Below are positions 1 to 8,793 of a DNA stretch of 64,000 nucleotides, in pieces; within the stretch, counting starts at the first letter, position 1; every line of letters begins with the position of its first letter. A program made the position numbers and the translations under genes. The notes beneath the pieces were generated by a model that worked only from the letters and a program-made list of their open reading frames with translations, had not been told where the DNA came from and did no database searches. The DNA is from UBA6168 sp964573725 (GTDB lineage Bacteria; Bacteroidota; Bacteroidia; Chitinophagales; Saprospiraceae): the NCBI GenBank assembly GCA_964573725.1, contig CAZNLJ010000022.1, positions 6,025 through 70,024 on the forward strand, read 5' to 3'.

Positions 1-639
1 GATCCCATCGATTTCCGCGCCTACACCGTGGTCAACCTCTATGAGGACCGCAACGCCTATTTCCTCGACAGCCCTTTCAAGCGGACGCCCCGGCCCGGGA
101 TGCGTGATTACCTCGGCCATGTCTCCGCCACCCTACAGGAGATGAATTACCGGGAACTTGTGCTCGGCGACCGCAGCCGGTCCGGCCAACAATGGGACAT
201 CTGGGAGGCCACCTATTCCCCCTTGGGGCCGGATGGATATCCGATGCGGATTTGGGACAAGCGGAGCGGCGACATCGATACCGCCGTCGCCCGCTACTGG
301 CGGGACCACTACGACCTGTCCCATATCCTGCACCGGGATTGGCCCGAAAAAGGGGAACAATGGCGGGGAAAGATCCGGATTTATTGCGGGGATATGGACA
401 ACTACTACCTCAACAACGCCGTCTACCTGGCGGAGGAAAGGCTGGAGGCCACCGAAGCGCCTTATTACGACGGCGAGGTGGATTACGGCGACCGGGCCGA
501 ACATTGCTGGAACGGGGACCCCGGGCAGCCCAACGCCATTTCCCGGCTCCGCTACCATCGGATGTTCATTCCGAAATGGGCCCGGGAACTGTCGCGGACG
601 GCTCCCGAGGGGGCCGACCTGAGGAGCTGGCGCTACTGA
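1..639 (+). CDS. Esterase-like alpha/beta-hydrolase, C-terminal part (5' end outside window)
   Basis: The reading frame is open from the first base, so this is the last 212 residues of a longer protein. A GTG at base 28 is in frame, but there is no reason to treat it as the true start. The segment is rich in Trp, Tyr and Asp and contains a GDMDNYYLNN stretch and a DRAEHCWNGDP stretch. The His in the latter is a candidate catalytic His of a serine hydrolase, and the overall feel is that of large secreted esterases, but the nucleophile region is not in the window. It converges with the SIS gene 27 nt away. Assignment to a hydrolase is an inference from remembered sequence similarity and not from a complete domain. 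Confidence 0.55.
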   Translation, partial: DPIDFRAYTVVNLYEDRNAYFLDSPFKRTPRPGMRDYLGHVSATLQEMNYRELVLGDRSRSGQQWDIWEATYSPLGPDGYPMRIWDKRSGDIDTAVARYWRDHYDLSHILHRDWPEKGEQWRGKIRIYCGDMDNYYLNNAVYLAEERLEATEAPYYDGEVDYGDRAEHCWNGDPGQPNAISRLRYHRMFIPKWARELSRTAPEGADLRSWRY

Positions 640-666
640 TGCCGCCCGCCGGCCGACGGAAAAGGC

Positions 667-1383
667 TCAGAGGTGTTTCACCCGGTTTTCATACCGGGCG
701 TACAATTCCTCGTTGCTGAAACCGTCGATGTTCTGGCTGTAATAGATGGGCAGTTTCACGCCGGCCGCCGCCGCCAGGGCCATGCCTTCCGTCGCGATCA
801 GGTTGGCGATGAACACCCCGGAGATCGTCGAGGCCGGGCCGGTCAGGTTGCCGGCGATGTGCATCAGTCCGTCGCCGGAAGGCACCCGGTTGTCGATGAC
901 CAGGTCGGCCACGTCCTTGAGTTTCTTCCTGCTCGGATGCCGGGAAGGATAGCGTTCCGATTGTTCCAGGGAGGTGACGGCCATGACCCGGAGGCCATGT
1001 TCCCGGGCGATCATCGCCATTTCCAGCGGCATGGCGTTCCGGCCGGAATTGGATACGACCAGGATGATGTCCTGCCGGTCGATCTTGTGCTGGTCCCAGA
1101 TGATTTGGGCCAGGCCGGGAACCCGTTCGATCTCCGCGCTCCGGCGGGATCCTTCCGCCGTCATGACGATGCTGTCCAGCATGGCGTTGACGTTCGCCAG
1201 TCCGCCGGCACGCACGAACAGCTCCAGCCCGACCATGTGGGAATGGCCGGTGCCGAAGGTATGGACGATCCGGTCGTGGACGATGGTCTCCGCCACCCAT
1301 TCCGCCGCCTGCCGCAGCTTCGGCTCCTGGCCCTTGACGATCGCGTCCAGCTGGGCCTTGACTTTTTCCAGGTATGGGAACAT
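667..1383 (-). CDS. SIS-domain sugar-phosphate-binding protein (UPF0309-like)
   Basis: A 238-residue protein with one sugar isomerase (SIS) fold. Residues about 33-60 carry an IVHTFGTGHSHM segment and residues about 105-120 an ILVVSNSGRNAMPLE segment, the two phosphosugar-binding loops of SIS proteins, with a Glu-rich C-terminal helix. Proteins of this length are usually single-domain phosphosugar isomerases or binding proteins of unproven substrate. It is the third gene of a minus-strand set behind a GH20 hexosaminidase and an HGSNAT-like membrane protein, with 66 nt to the gene in front. The context suggests it handles an amino-sugar phosphate such as GlcNAc-6-P or MurNAc-6-P. The substrate is inferred from neighbours only. 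Confidence 0.85.
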   Translation of the reverse strand: MFPYLEKVKAQLDAIVKGQEPKLRQAAEWVAETIVHDRIVHTFGTGHSHMVGLELFVRAGGLANVNAMLDSIVMTAEGSRRSAEIERVPGLAQIIWDQHKIDRQDIILVVSNSGRNAMPLEMAMIAREHGLRVMAVTSLEQSERYPSRHPSRKKLKDVADLVIDNRVPSGDGLMHIAGNLTGPASTISGVFIANLIATEGMALAAAAGVKLPIYYSQNIDGFSNEELYARYENRVKHL

Positions 1384-1449
1384 TCCGAACTGTTTGGGTC
1401 GGCAAGCGCATGGACCGGGAGGGCCCGTCCGCCGGCCGGGGACCCTTGG

Positions 1450-2559
1450 TTACAACTTGATGAAAATGCGTTTCTTATACAGGAAATAAACCGGTACGAA
1501 GACGATGCAGACATACAGCAGTGCATACAGCAGCGAGGCCAAGCGGGGGTCGAGTCCGGCACCGGACAAGCCCTCCACCCAGACTGCATTCAAGCCGGGA
1601 AAATCCCCGAAATTATTGTAAAACACCGCGGTCAACAAACTGGCCAGGACATAGGCCGTGATCGCATTGGCCCCGAAAATGAGCCCGGGCCGGGTCCATC
1701 GGGTATACCCTTTCACGTCCACCAGCAGGTAGGAGGCCCCGAGGGCCATCATGGCCAGTCCGGACGTGTGCAGGACGTAGGAACTGCTCCAGATGGGTTT
1801 GTTGTAGGGGAAAAACCAACTCCACACCCCGCCGAGGGCGAACAGCAGGAAGCCGGCGCAGGACAACCAGGCTACCTTGCGATAGGGATCCTCCACCGCC
1901 AGCATCAGCCGGCCCGCCAACATCCCGCTGATGCCGGTTGCGATCGACGGCAGGGTGCTCAGCAGGCCTTCCGGGTCCCAGGTCTTTTGCCACAGGTAAC
2001 CCGGCAACAGGATGCCGTCCAGGTAATGGGCCCAGTTCTTCATCGGGGCGGAAAGGTCCGGCGTCCCGATTCCCGGTACGGGCAGGAAAGCCATGACCAC
2101 CCAGTACCCCACCAACAGGGATACCCCGACCCGCAGCCAGGTGCGCCAGTCGGTGTAGAGGTACAGCAGGGCACAGGGCAGGAAGACGAAGGCGATGCGC
2201 TGCAGGACCCCCACCCAGCGGATCGAGGTGAAGTCGAAACCGGGGAACAACCACAGGAACAGCCCCACCCCGTAGATCTTGAGTGCGCGGCCGACGGCCT
2301 TCTTCAGCAATGCCTGCCGGTCGGCCCCCTCGGCCATCCGCTTGTCGTACGCCAGCACGATGGAAACGCCGACGATGAAGAGGAAGAACGGGAATATGTA
2401 ATCCGTCGGTGTCACCCCGTTCCAATCCGCATGCAGCAGCGGCGGAAACACATGGTCCCAGGAGCCCGGGTCGTTGACGATGATCATGGCGATGATGGTG
2501 AAGCCGCGCAGGGCGTCCAGGGCGACGGAGCGGCGGGCGGTTGTCTTCGGCGTTTCCAT
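1450..2559 (-). CDS. Heparan-alpha-glucosaminide N-acetyltransferase-like membrane protein (NagX/DUF5009 type)
   Basis: A 369-residue polytopic membrane protein. The start MET...RRSVALDALRGF is characteristic of the HGSNAT/YeiB acyltransferase superfamily. Near residues 35-60 is the segment PLLHADWNGVTPTDYIFPFF, whose His is the residue acetylated in human HGSNAT. About ten hydrophobic segments follow, ending in a short basic tail (YKKRIFIKL). Bacterial homologues (NagX) occur in GlcNAc/chitin-oligosaccharide operons and are thought to act on or move amino sugars across the inner membrane. It begins 25 nt after the hexosaminidase stop, consistent with one transcript. Acetyltransferase activity has not been shown for most bacterial members. 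Confidence 0.85.
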   Translation of the reverse strand: METPKTTARRSVALDALRGFTIIAMIIVNDPGSWDHVFPPLLHADWNGVTPTDYIFPFFLFIVGVSIVLAYDKRMAEGADRQALLKKAVGRALKIYGVGLFLWLFPGFDFTSIRWVGVLQRIAFVFLPCALLYLYTDWRTWLRVGVSLLVGYWVVMAFLPVPGIGTPDLSAPMKNWAHYLDGILLPGYLWQKTWDPEGLLSTLPSIATGISGMLAGRLMLAVEDPYRKVAWLSCAGFLLFALGGVWSWFFPYNKPIWSSSYVLHTSGLAMMALGASYLLVDVKGYTRWTRPGLIFGANAITAYVLASLLTAVFYNNFGDFPGLNAVWVEGLSGAGLDPRLASLLYALLYVCIVFVPVYFLYKKRIFIKL

Positions 2560-2584
2560 ATTTATGCGATGGTTGGTGACGGGT

Positions 2585-5143
2585 TCATTCGATGGTCAGG
2601 GTGGAGCTGAGCCCGGCCCGGCCCGCCAGGTTGAAACAGGCGGCCCGGACGGTGGTGCCTGCCGGTACCGTCAGCGGTGCGGCATAAGCGGGGCTGTCGG
2701 CACCGGGCTGGCTGCCGTCGGTGGTGTAGCGGATGACATAGCCGGGATATTCGGTGTTCAGGGCGACCGTACCCCCCTCGGCCTTCATCCCGGGCGGCGG
2801 GATGCGGAAATGGTAGCCGCCGCGGGACGACTCGGCGAAGGGCAGCTCCACCTGCACGACCGTATTCAGGAAGCGGTTGTAGTCGGCCAGGCGTGCCGCC
2901 GGCCCCTGGTCCGCCCAATCCGCCTGGCCTTGCCAGGCCCGTTGGGCGAAGCCGTACAGCTTCGGCAGGTAATAGTACTCGAACATTTGGCGTCCTTTGA
3001 TCGTCTCGCTCCACATCTGGGCCTGGAGGCCGGCGATGTTCTTCCGGCCGGCCGGCGTGAGCCGTTCCATCCCTTCGAAATCCGCGGCGGGATCGAATGG
3101 CCGGCCCATCTGGTCGACCGACAAGGACCGGAACAAGTCGTAGGGTACGAAGGAAAAGGCGTCCTCCGTATCGACGAAGCCGGCCCAATACAGGCCCGGT
3201 TCGCGGGGATCCTTGTTGTAGGCCAGGTCGAAATAGAAATTGGTGACGTTGCAGAGGATGACCGGGTAGCCTGCATTGGCGAGCCGGTAGCCGAGGTCCT
3301 GGTTGCCCCACAGGCTGTTCCAGATGTAGGGGTACACTTCCTGGCCGACATAATCGGCGTTGGGGTACCAATCGCCATCTTTTTCGAAGACCATGACGGC
3401 TTCCTCCCAGGTGCCCGTCTGCAGCCCGCGGTCGCGGAGGTGCGCCACCATCTGTCCGAAGAAGAGACCCTGCAGGTTCCGGGTATCCTTTATCTCCGGA
3501 TGCGCCGCCAGGAAGTCCCGGCAGATCGGCGAGCCGGTCCAGGCGGTTGCCGGCACTTCGTCACCGCCCGTATGGAACATCCGGATCGGGACCTCCGCTT
3601 CCCGGTACATGGCGATGATGTCATCCACCACCCAGTCGAAGAAGCGCAACACCTGGGGCTGGCAGACGCAGGTGGTATTGTCGAAATACCCTTGGGCGGA
3701 GACATACCGGGAAGTATCCGCCGGGTCGATGAGCCGGAACCGTTCGGCCTCCTCGGGTTGTCCGGCCGCCATCAGCCGCCGGTAGCGGAGCTCCATGGCC
3801 TTGATGGCCGCCCGGGCATGTCCCGGCAGGTTGACTTCGGGGATGACCTCGATGTGGCGGTCGTGGGCATACCGGATGATTTCCTTAAAATCTTCCCGGG
3901 TGTAGAAGCCGTTGCCGTTCGAGGCGGCATCCCGGGGGTCCGGTCCGGAGCCGTAGGCGGGTTGCAGCCAAAGGCTGTCGTTGCGGGTGTGGCCCCGGCG
4001 GCCGCCCACCTCCGTAAGTTCCGGTAGTCCCCGGATATCCAGTCGCCAGCCTTCATCCTCCGTCAGGTTGAACTGCAAACGGTTGAGCTTGTAGCGGGCC
4101 ATCATGTCCAGCAGGCGCAGGACGGTTTCCTTGGATTGGAAATTGCGGCCCACATCGATGTGCATGCCCCGGTAGGCGATGGCGGGGGCATCGGCCAGGG
4201 AACAGGCCGGCAGCAGCAGGTTGCCGGCCGCATCGGCCGCCGCCAGCGACAACAGGGATTGGATGCCGTAGAACGCACCGGCCGCCGCCGAGGCCTGGAG
4301 CAGGACGCCGGTCCCGGCATCGACCGCCAGGGTATATCCTTCGGGGTTGTCGACGCTTTCCGACAAACCCAGCACCAGGTCCGCCTGGTCGGCCCCCTCG
4401 GTGGAGACCGCCCCCGTCAGCCCGAAACGGTCCCGGAGGACATCGGCGAGGTACCGCGCCTCCTTTTCCAGGTCAGGATGACAGCTCAGCAGGTATTGGT
4501 CGGGCAAGGTGTAGGCCCCGCCGCTTGCCGCATAGGAAACGGGGGCGGGAAGGAAAGGATGGCGTTCCGCCGCCGGCAGCACCCGGAAGGCCTCGTTGCG
4601 GCGGTACAGGTAGGCCGGGTCGGGGTAGGGCTCCTGGTCCTCCGGTGTCCGGGTGTATTGTTCCGGACGGTCGAATGGCATCGCCCGATAAGCGGCCAGC
4701 CCGGTGGTGGCCTCGTCCCCGGATGCGGTCCGGTAGGCGATGTACAGCCCCAGGGGGCCGTCGCTCTCCTTGATGAGGAAATCGGTGGACCGGTAGCGTA
4801 CGACCATCGTGTCGCCCGGCGCCAGCGAAAGGTCCGCCGAAGGCTCCAGGGCATACCAGTCGCCGTTGATGTTCCGCACCACGGCGGGGCCTTCGGTCGA
4901 CAGGACGAAGCGGGGCGATTGGTTCCAGTGCAAGGTCCAGCCTTCGCCCCGCAGGGTCTCGCGGCCTTTGTTGACGAGGTGGAAGGTGGCCGTATGGGTG
5001 GTGGCACCTTGTGCGTCGGTCCGGTTGCCGTCCAGTTGCCACCAAGCCTCCAGGCGGGGCGGTTCGGGGGCCGCGGGCTGGCAGGATGCGTACAGGAAGG
5101 CGGCGAGCAGGCACAACGGGCCGATGCGGAATGTGGATGACAT
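2585..5143 (-). CDS. Beta-N-acetylhexosaminidase, GH20, four-domain chitobiase-like
   Basis: An 852-residue exported GH20 enzyme that removes terminal beta-GlcNAc/GalNAc from oligosaccharides. I chose the ATG at 5143 because it starts a signal peptide ending in a Cys at residue 21 (possible lipoprotein; the -3 residue is Tyr, so not a perfect lipobox). The frame stays open upstream to 5392 without a plausible leader. Domains in order: an N-terminal carbohydrate-binding domain (about 30-160), the GH20b domain (about 200-320), the GH20 TIM barrel (about 323-680) with the catalytic Asp-Glu pair in HTGGDEVP at 528-529, and a C-terminal Ig-like CHB_HEX_C domain containing YTTDGSQP. The layout resembles Serratia chitobiase. 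It is first in the amino-sugar cluster, followed by the NagX-like and SIS genes, and divergent from dps. Confidence 0.92.
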   Translation of the reverse strand: MSSTFRIGPLCLLAAFLYASCQPAAPEPPRLEAWWQLDGNRTDAQGATTHTATFHLVNKGRETLRGEGWTLHWNQSPRFVLSTEGPAVVRNINGDWYALEPSADLSLAPGDTMVVRYRSTDFLIKESDGPLGLYIAYRTASGDEATTGLAAYRAMPFDRPEQYTRTPEDQEPYPDPAYLYRRNEAFRVLPAAERHPFLPAPVSYAASGGAYTLPDQYLLSCHPDLEKEARYLADVLRDRFGLTGAVSTEGADQADLVLGLSESVDNPEGYTLAVDAGTGVLLQASAAAGAFYGIQSLLSLAAADAAGNLLLPACSLADAPAIAYRGMHIDVGRNFQSKETVLRLLDMMARYKLNRLQFNLTEDEGWRLDIRGLPELTEVGGRRGHTRNDSLWLQPAYGSGPDPRDAASNGNGFYTREDFKEIIRYAHDRHIEVIPEVNLPGHARAAIKAMELRYRRLMAAGQPEEAERFRLIDPADTSRYVSAQGYFDNTTCVCQPQVLRFFDWVVDDIIAMYREAEVPIRMFHTGGDEVPATAWTGSPICRDFLAAHPEIKDTRNLQGLFFGQMVAHLRDRGLQTGTWEEAVMVFEKDGDWYPNADYVGQEVYPYIWNSLWGNQDLGYRLANAGYPVILCNVTNFYFDLAYNKDPREPGLYWAGFVDTEDAFSFVPYDLFRSLSVDQMGRPFDPAADFEGMERLTPAGRKNIAGLQAQMWSETIKGRQMFEYYYLPKLYGFAQRAWQGQADWADQGPAARLADYNRFLNTVVQVELPFAESSRGGYHFRIPPPGMKAEGGTVALNTEYPGYVIRYTTDGSQPGADSPAYAAPLTVPAGTTVRAACFNLAGRAGLSSTLTIE

Positions 5144-5300
5144 AGGCTTTGATTTGTTCGATGGTCGGCATCGGACCGGCGGAATCGCTTCCCGTTCCCT
5201 GCCGCCTCGATTTCCGGCGGCCGTCCGTAGAACCAGGATATGGTTGAAAACGTTGTTATGGAGGTGCATGTCCGCCGCCCGAAAGCGGAGGCAATTTAAG

Positions 5301-5308
5301 AACCTTTG
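5301..5308 (+). promoter_or_regulatory. Probable -7 box of the dps promoter
   Basis: The octamer AACCTTTG differs by one base from the Bacteroidota consensus TAnnTTTG and lies 19 nt before the dps ATG. No TTG -33 element is evident at the usual spacing, so confidence is limited. Confidence 0.4.
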
Positions 5309-5327
5309 TATAAAACGGACCAAAAAA

Positions 5328-5810
5328 ATGAAACAGACCAACGCCATCGGGCTGGATTCGGCGAAAGCCGCCGGGCTGGCCGACAAACTCAACCGGCTGC
5401 TGGCCCATTATTCCCTGTTCTATCAAAACGTCCGGGGCTACCATTGGAACATCCAGGGCGACAAGTTCTTCGAGCTGCACCTCAAGTTCGAGGAGCTGTA
5501 CAACGACCTGCTCCTGAAGATCGACGAGGTGGCGGAACGGATCCTGACCCTGGGTGCCAGCCCGGACCACCGGTACTCGGTGTACATGGAGCAATCCGCC
5601 ATCCGGGAGAGCGGTCGGGTATCCGACGGGACCCAGGCCGTCCGTGCCATCCTCGAAGCCTTCCGGCAGGTCATCCTCCTGCAGCGGGAGATCCTGGACC
5701 AATCCGCGGATGCCGGCGACGAGGGGACCAACGCCCTGATGAGCGATTACATCCGGACCCAGGAGAAATTGGTCTGGATGTACTCCGCCTTCCTGGGGAC
5801 GCGTGCCTGA
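5328..5810 (+). CDS. dps: Dps-family ferritin-like DNA-binding/iron-storage protein
   Basis: A 160-residue four-helix-bundle protein of the Dps/ferritin-like family. The first long helix carries NVRGYHWNIQG and a following HLKFEELYNDL segment: the His, Asp and Glu of these motifs form the intersubunit ferroxidase site. A third element IDEVAERILTLG matches the conserved Dps helix. Dps dodecamers oxidise Fe(II) with peroxide and protect DNA under starvation or oxidative stress. The ATG at 5328 is preceded by an A-rich stretch (CAAAAAA) typical of Bacteroidota translation starts; longer in-frame extensions run into antisense of the hexosaminidase and were discarded. It is followed 75 nt later by a thioredoxin gene with its own promoter, so the two form a redox-stress pair in position if not in transcript. 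Confidence 0.93.
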   Translation: MKQTNAIGLDSAKAAGLADKLNRLLAHYSLFYQNVRGYHWNIQGDKFFELHLKFEELYNDLLLKIDEVAERILTLGASPDHRYSVYMEQSAIRESGRVSDGTQAVRAILEAFRQVILLQREILDQSADAGDEGTNALMSDYIRTQEKLVWMYSAFLGTRA

Positions 5811-5859
5811 GGCGGCATCCCCTGTGAAGTCGATCACGGAAAAGGCGCGACGGGCCCGC

Positions 5860-5867
5860 TACCTTTG
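5860..5867 (+). promoter_or_regulatory. -7 promoter box for the thioredoxin gene
   Basis: TACCTTTG is an exact match to TAnnTTTG, 18 nt before the thioredoxin ATG. It overlaps a possible upstream TTG start codon at 5865 and therefore argues for the ATG at 5886. No clear -33 TTG was found. Confidence 0.6.
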
Positions 5868-5885
5868 TCAAAAAAAAATAGAGCC

Positions 5886-6218
5886 ATGGAAAAGAAGAAG
5901 CTAACCTTCAAGGAATTGATCGGTGGGGACAAACCGGTACTCATCGATTTCGCCGCCGAATGGTGCGGCCCCTGCAAAGCCATGAATCCCATCCTCAAGA
6001 ACGTCGCCACCGAGCTGGGCGACCAGGTGTCCATCGTTACGGTGGACGTCGACAAGAATCCGGCCCTCGCCCAACATCTGAACATCTCCGGGGTGCCGAC
6101 CTTCATCCTCTACCAAAACGGCAAGATGCTCTGGCGCCAGTCCGGCATGCAGACCGCCAACCAACTGAAGTACGTCATCGGCCAGGCCGCGGGCGGGCAC
6201 CTGGGAAAGACCGCCTGA
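5886..6218 (+). CDS. trxA: Thioredoxin
   Basis: A 110-residue cytoplasmic thioredoxin. The redox-active motif WCGPC occupies residues 26-30, preceded by VLIDFAAE, whose Asp corresponds to the buried acidic residue, and followed by the cis-Pro loop ISGVPTFILY near residues 70-79. Length and fold match classical Trx. It reduces disulfides in ribonucleotide reductase, peroxiredoxins and similar partners. The start at 5886 is preferred over an in-frame TTG at 5865, which lies inside the -7 promoter box. The 3' end converges on the TonB receptor gene with only 11 nt between stop codons and no visible hairpin terminator. Confidence 0.93.
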   Translation: MEKKKLTFKELIGGDKPVLIDFAAEWCGPCKAMNPILKNVATELGDQVSIVTVDVDKNPALAQHLNISGVPTFILYQNGKMLWRQSGMQTANQLKYVIGQAAGGHLGKTA

Positions 6219-6229
6219 GCGGGCTTGGT

Positions 6230-8626
6230 TCAGAAATCGCCGTTATAGGTGACGGCCGGGAACATGGTGCCCAGTACGGCCACCCGGTAGGCCGTCACGC
6301 TGGCGAAGGGGTTCTGCCGGAAAAATACCGAAAAGGCGTTCTTCCGGAAGTACAGGTTGTAGGCCGACAGGGTGAGGCTGTTCCGCCACCGGGGCCGGCT
6401 CCCCCAGGGGCCGACCGTGTAGGCCAGGTCCAGGCGGTGGTAATCCGGTATCCGGTAAGCGTTGCGGGCGGAATAGACCGGGATGGTGAGTACGTTGCTG
6501 TTGGAGAAGGAGCTTACGGGCGCCGTCGTCGGCCGGCCGGTGCTGTAAGTGAAATTGACGGACAGGTTGGTCTTATCCGACAATTGCACAAAATAGTTGA
6601 GGTTGACGCTGTGGGGCTTGTCGAAATTCGACGGATACCAGTCCCCCCCGTTCACCGTCACCTGGCGCTCCGACACTTCCATGCGGCGCAGGGACCGCGA
6701 CCAGGTGTAGTTCATCTCCAGCCGGTGCTTCCCGTACGCCTTGTTGACATAGAGTTCGATGCCGTAGGCCTTGCCGTTTCCGGTCAACAGTTCCGTCTCG
6801 ACGTGCTCGTTGAGCAGGAGTCTGGCGAAGTCCTTGTAATCGATCAGCCGGTCGATGGTGCGGTAGAAGAAGGTCGTATAGGCCTGGATGGTATTTTTCC
6901 GAAAATTGCGGTAATAGCCGATGTAGTAGTTGTCGGACACCTGCGGCGGCAGGTGGTAGTTGGATAGTTGCCAGCTGTCGATGGGGGTGGCGGAAGCGGT
7001 GTTGGTGATTTGGCTGAGGTATTGGTAGGCCCGGTTGTAACCGAGCTTGACCGATTGGTCCGGCGCCACCGAAATGCGCAGGGAGAAGCGGGGTTCCCAG
7101 CCGGCGGACCGGATGACCGTCTCCCCGGCCGCAAACCGGAGGGTATCCCGGATGGTGGACACCGCGCGGGGTGTCCCCGGCTCGTACAGGAAGACATCGT
7201 CGGGACCGATATTGCGGAAACCGGCCCGGCGGATGCCGGCCATGGCCTCCACTTTTTCATGGGGGGTCCACTGGACGTGGAGATAGGGGCTGGTCTCGAT
7301 ACCTTTTTCGACGGGAAGCCGGTCCGCCACCAGCACGGAGCTGTCCAGCGGCTCCAGTTCACCCGGTGCGACCTGATAACGGGTCTGTTCCGTGCCCGCT
7401 TCCAGCTGGAGGGACGGCAGGGGCTGGGCGACGAGCTGGAGGCCGGTGCGCAGGTAACCGATTTGGTTGGTGAAGCGGGACTGGTCGTTGCCGTTGATAT
7501 CAAACAGGTTGCTGCGGTAGCGGCCGAGGTTGGCGGTCGCCGTCAGGTTGACGTGGTCGCCGATGAGCTGGCGCAGGTAGGCCGCCCCGCTGGTGGTTGC
7601 GTACTCGAACTTGACCTGGTCCGCGAACCGGAAATCGTCGCCGGTCCGGAAGGCGGTGAAGCCGACCTTAGTGGACTTGGTCAGGCGGGCATCCGCCTTG
7701 GCCGTCAGGTCGTAAAAAAACACCTTGCTCTTGCGCAGGTCCGCATTGCGGGTGCGCTGCAGGATCCAATCCACATAACTGGCCCGGGCACCCACGATGA
7801 AGGAGGCCTTTTCCCGGACGATGGGCCCTTCCAGCACCAGGCGGGAGGAGGCGATGCCCACCCCGCCCTTGGCCTTGAACGCCCGGTCGTCGCCTTCCCG
7901 AAGGCGGACATCCAGGACGGAGGACAAGCGGCCGCCGTACCGGGCCGGAACACCCCCCTTGAACAAGGTCACCTCCCGCACCATATCCGGATGGAAGAGG
8001 GAGAGGAAACCCAGGGCATGGACCGGATTGAACACCAGGTTCCCGTCCATGAGGATCAGGTTCTCGTCGGCATTGCCGCCGCGGACATTAAAGCCGGCGG
8101 CCCCTTCCCCGGCGCTGGTGACCCCGGTGACGGACTGGAGGCTGCGCAGCACGTCCGTCTCCCCGAGAAATTTCGCCTTGCGGTCCAGTTGTTCGATGGA
8201 GAGCTGTTCCACACTGCCGAGCACCGACCGGACATTTTCGTCCGCCCGGCTGTCGGTGACCGTCACCGTTCCCAGGTCCACCGCCGTCTCCGCCAGCCGG
8301 ATATCATACTCCGCCGACGCATAGAGCTGCAACCCGATCGTGAAGTCGGCGTAGCCCAGGTAAGACACCGACAGGACATACGGCCCCGGCGGCAGGCGCA
8401 GCGAATAGGCGCCGTCCGCCCCGGACACATCGGCGGTGGCACCCGGATTTGCCGTGACCACCGCACCCAGCACCGGCTGCCCGGTGGCCTGGTCCAGGAC
8501 CCGGCCCGACAAGGTCAGCACCGCCGGTGCCGCCGCATCCGGGGATCCGAAGCGGAGCTCCTCCTGTTGGGTAAACGCAGGAATGCCCGGCAGCAAGGCG
8601 GCGAAGAAAAGCAGGTAATTTTTCAT
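6230..8626 (-). CDS. TonB-dependent outer-membrane receptor with N-terminal carboxypeptidase-regulatory-like domain
   Basis: A 798-residue outer-membrane transporter. The ATG at 8626 begins a signal peptide (MKNYLLFFAALLPG, cleavage near AFTQQ); a longer frame to 8677 adds no leader-like sequence. Domains: a carboxypeptidase-regulatory-like beta domain (about 38-120, SGRVLDQATGQPVLGAVV), a plug domain (about 125-250) with the FNVRGGNADENLILMDG signature, then a beta-barrel rich in alternating aromatic residues. The C-terminus (TMFPAVTYNGDF) ends in an aromatic residue, as in outer-membrane barrels. Such receptors import ligands using TonB energy. No SusD partner follows, so a polysaccharide-utilisation assignment is not supported; substrate unknown. 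A lipoprotein/peptidase pair of a type often found near such receptors lies 8 kb away and may be unrelated. Confidence 0.88.
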   Translation of the reverse strand: MKNYLLFFAALLPGIPAFTQQEELRFGSPDAAAPAVLTLSGRVLDQATGQPVLGAVVTANPGATADVSGADGAYSLRLPPGPYVLSVSYLGYADFTIGLQLYASAEYDIRLAETAVDLGTVTVTDSRADENVRSVLGSVEQLSIEQLDRKAKFLGETDVLRSLQSVTGVTSAGEGAAGFNVRGGNADENLILMDGNLVFNPVHALGFLSLFHPDMVREVTLFKGGVPARYGGRLSSVLDVRLREGDDRAFKAKGGVGIASSRLVLEGPIVREKASFIVGARASYVDWILQRTRNADLRKSKVFFYDLTAKADARLTKSTKVGFTAFRTGDDFRFADQVKFEYATTSGAAYLRQLIGDHVNLTATANLGRYRSNLFDINGNDQSRFTNQIGYLRTGLQLVAQPLPSLQLEAGTEQTRYQVAPGELEPLDSSVLVADRLPVEKGIETSPYLHVQWTPHEKVEAMAGIRRAGFRNIGPDDVFLYEPGTPRAVSTIRDTLRFAAGETVIRSAGWEPRFSLRISVAPDQSVKLGYNRAYQYLSQITNTASATPIDSWQLSNYHLPPQVSDNYYIGYYRNFRKNTIQAYTTFFYRTIDRLIDYKDFARLLLNEHVETELLTGNGKAYGIELYVNKAYGKHRLEMNYTWSRSLRRMEVSERQVTVNGGDWYPSNFDKPHSVNLNYFVQLSDKTNLSVNFTYSTGRPTTAPVSSFSNSNVLTIPVYSARNAYRIPDYHRLDLAYTVGPWGSRPRWRNSLTLSAYNLYFRKNAFSVFFRQNPFASVTAYRVAVLGTMFPAVTYNGDF

Positions 8627-8744
8627 GGACAACGGATTGGAAGGGCAAGGTAACCAAAATATCTTTCCGACAGGCACCCCCGCCTAAATGCAGCCCACCT
8701 CCCGAATTTTGGCGCAAGCGCGAAAAACAATGTGGCCAAATGGC

Positions 8745-8752
8745 TACTTTTG
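8745..8752 (+). promoter_or_regulatory. -7 promoter box for lysS-ddl
   Basis: TACTTTTG matches TAnnTTTG exactly, 41 nt before the lysS ATG. No TTG at the expected -33 distance was seen. Confidence 0.55.
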
Positions 8753-8793
8753 CCGATATAACCGCTTGAGAAGCGTCAAATAACAGCCAACCT

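Noticed and set aside
673..2610. Long plus-strand frame antisense to the SIS and NagX-like genes
   Set aside because: It mirrors two well-recognised minus-strand genes; long antisense frames are common at this GC content.
6230..8626. SusC/SusD polysaccharide-utilisation pair
   Set aside because: No SusD-like lipoprotein adjoins the TonB receptor; neighbours are lysS and thioredoxin.
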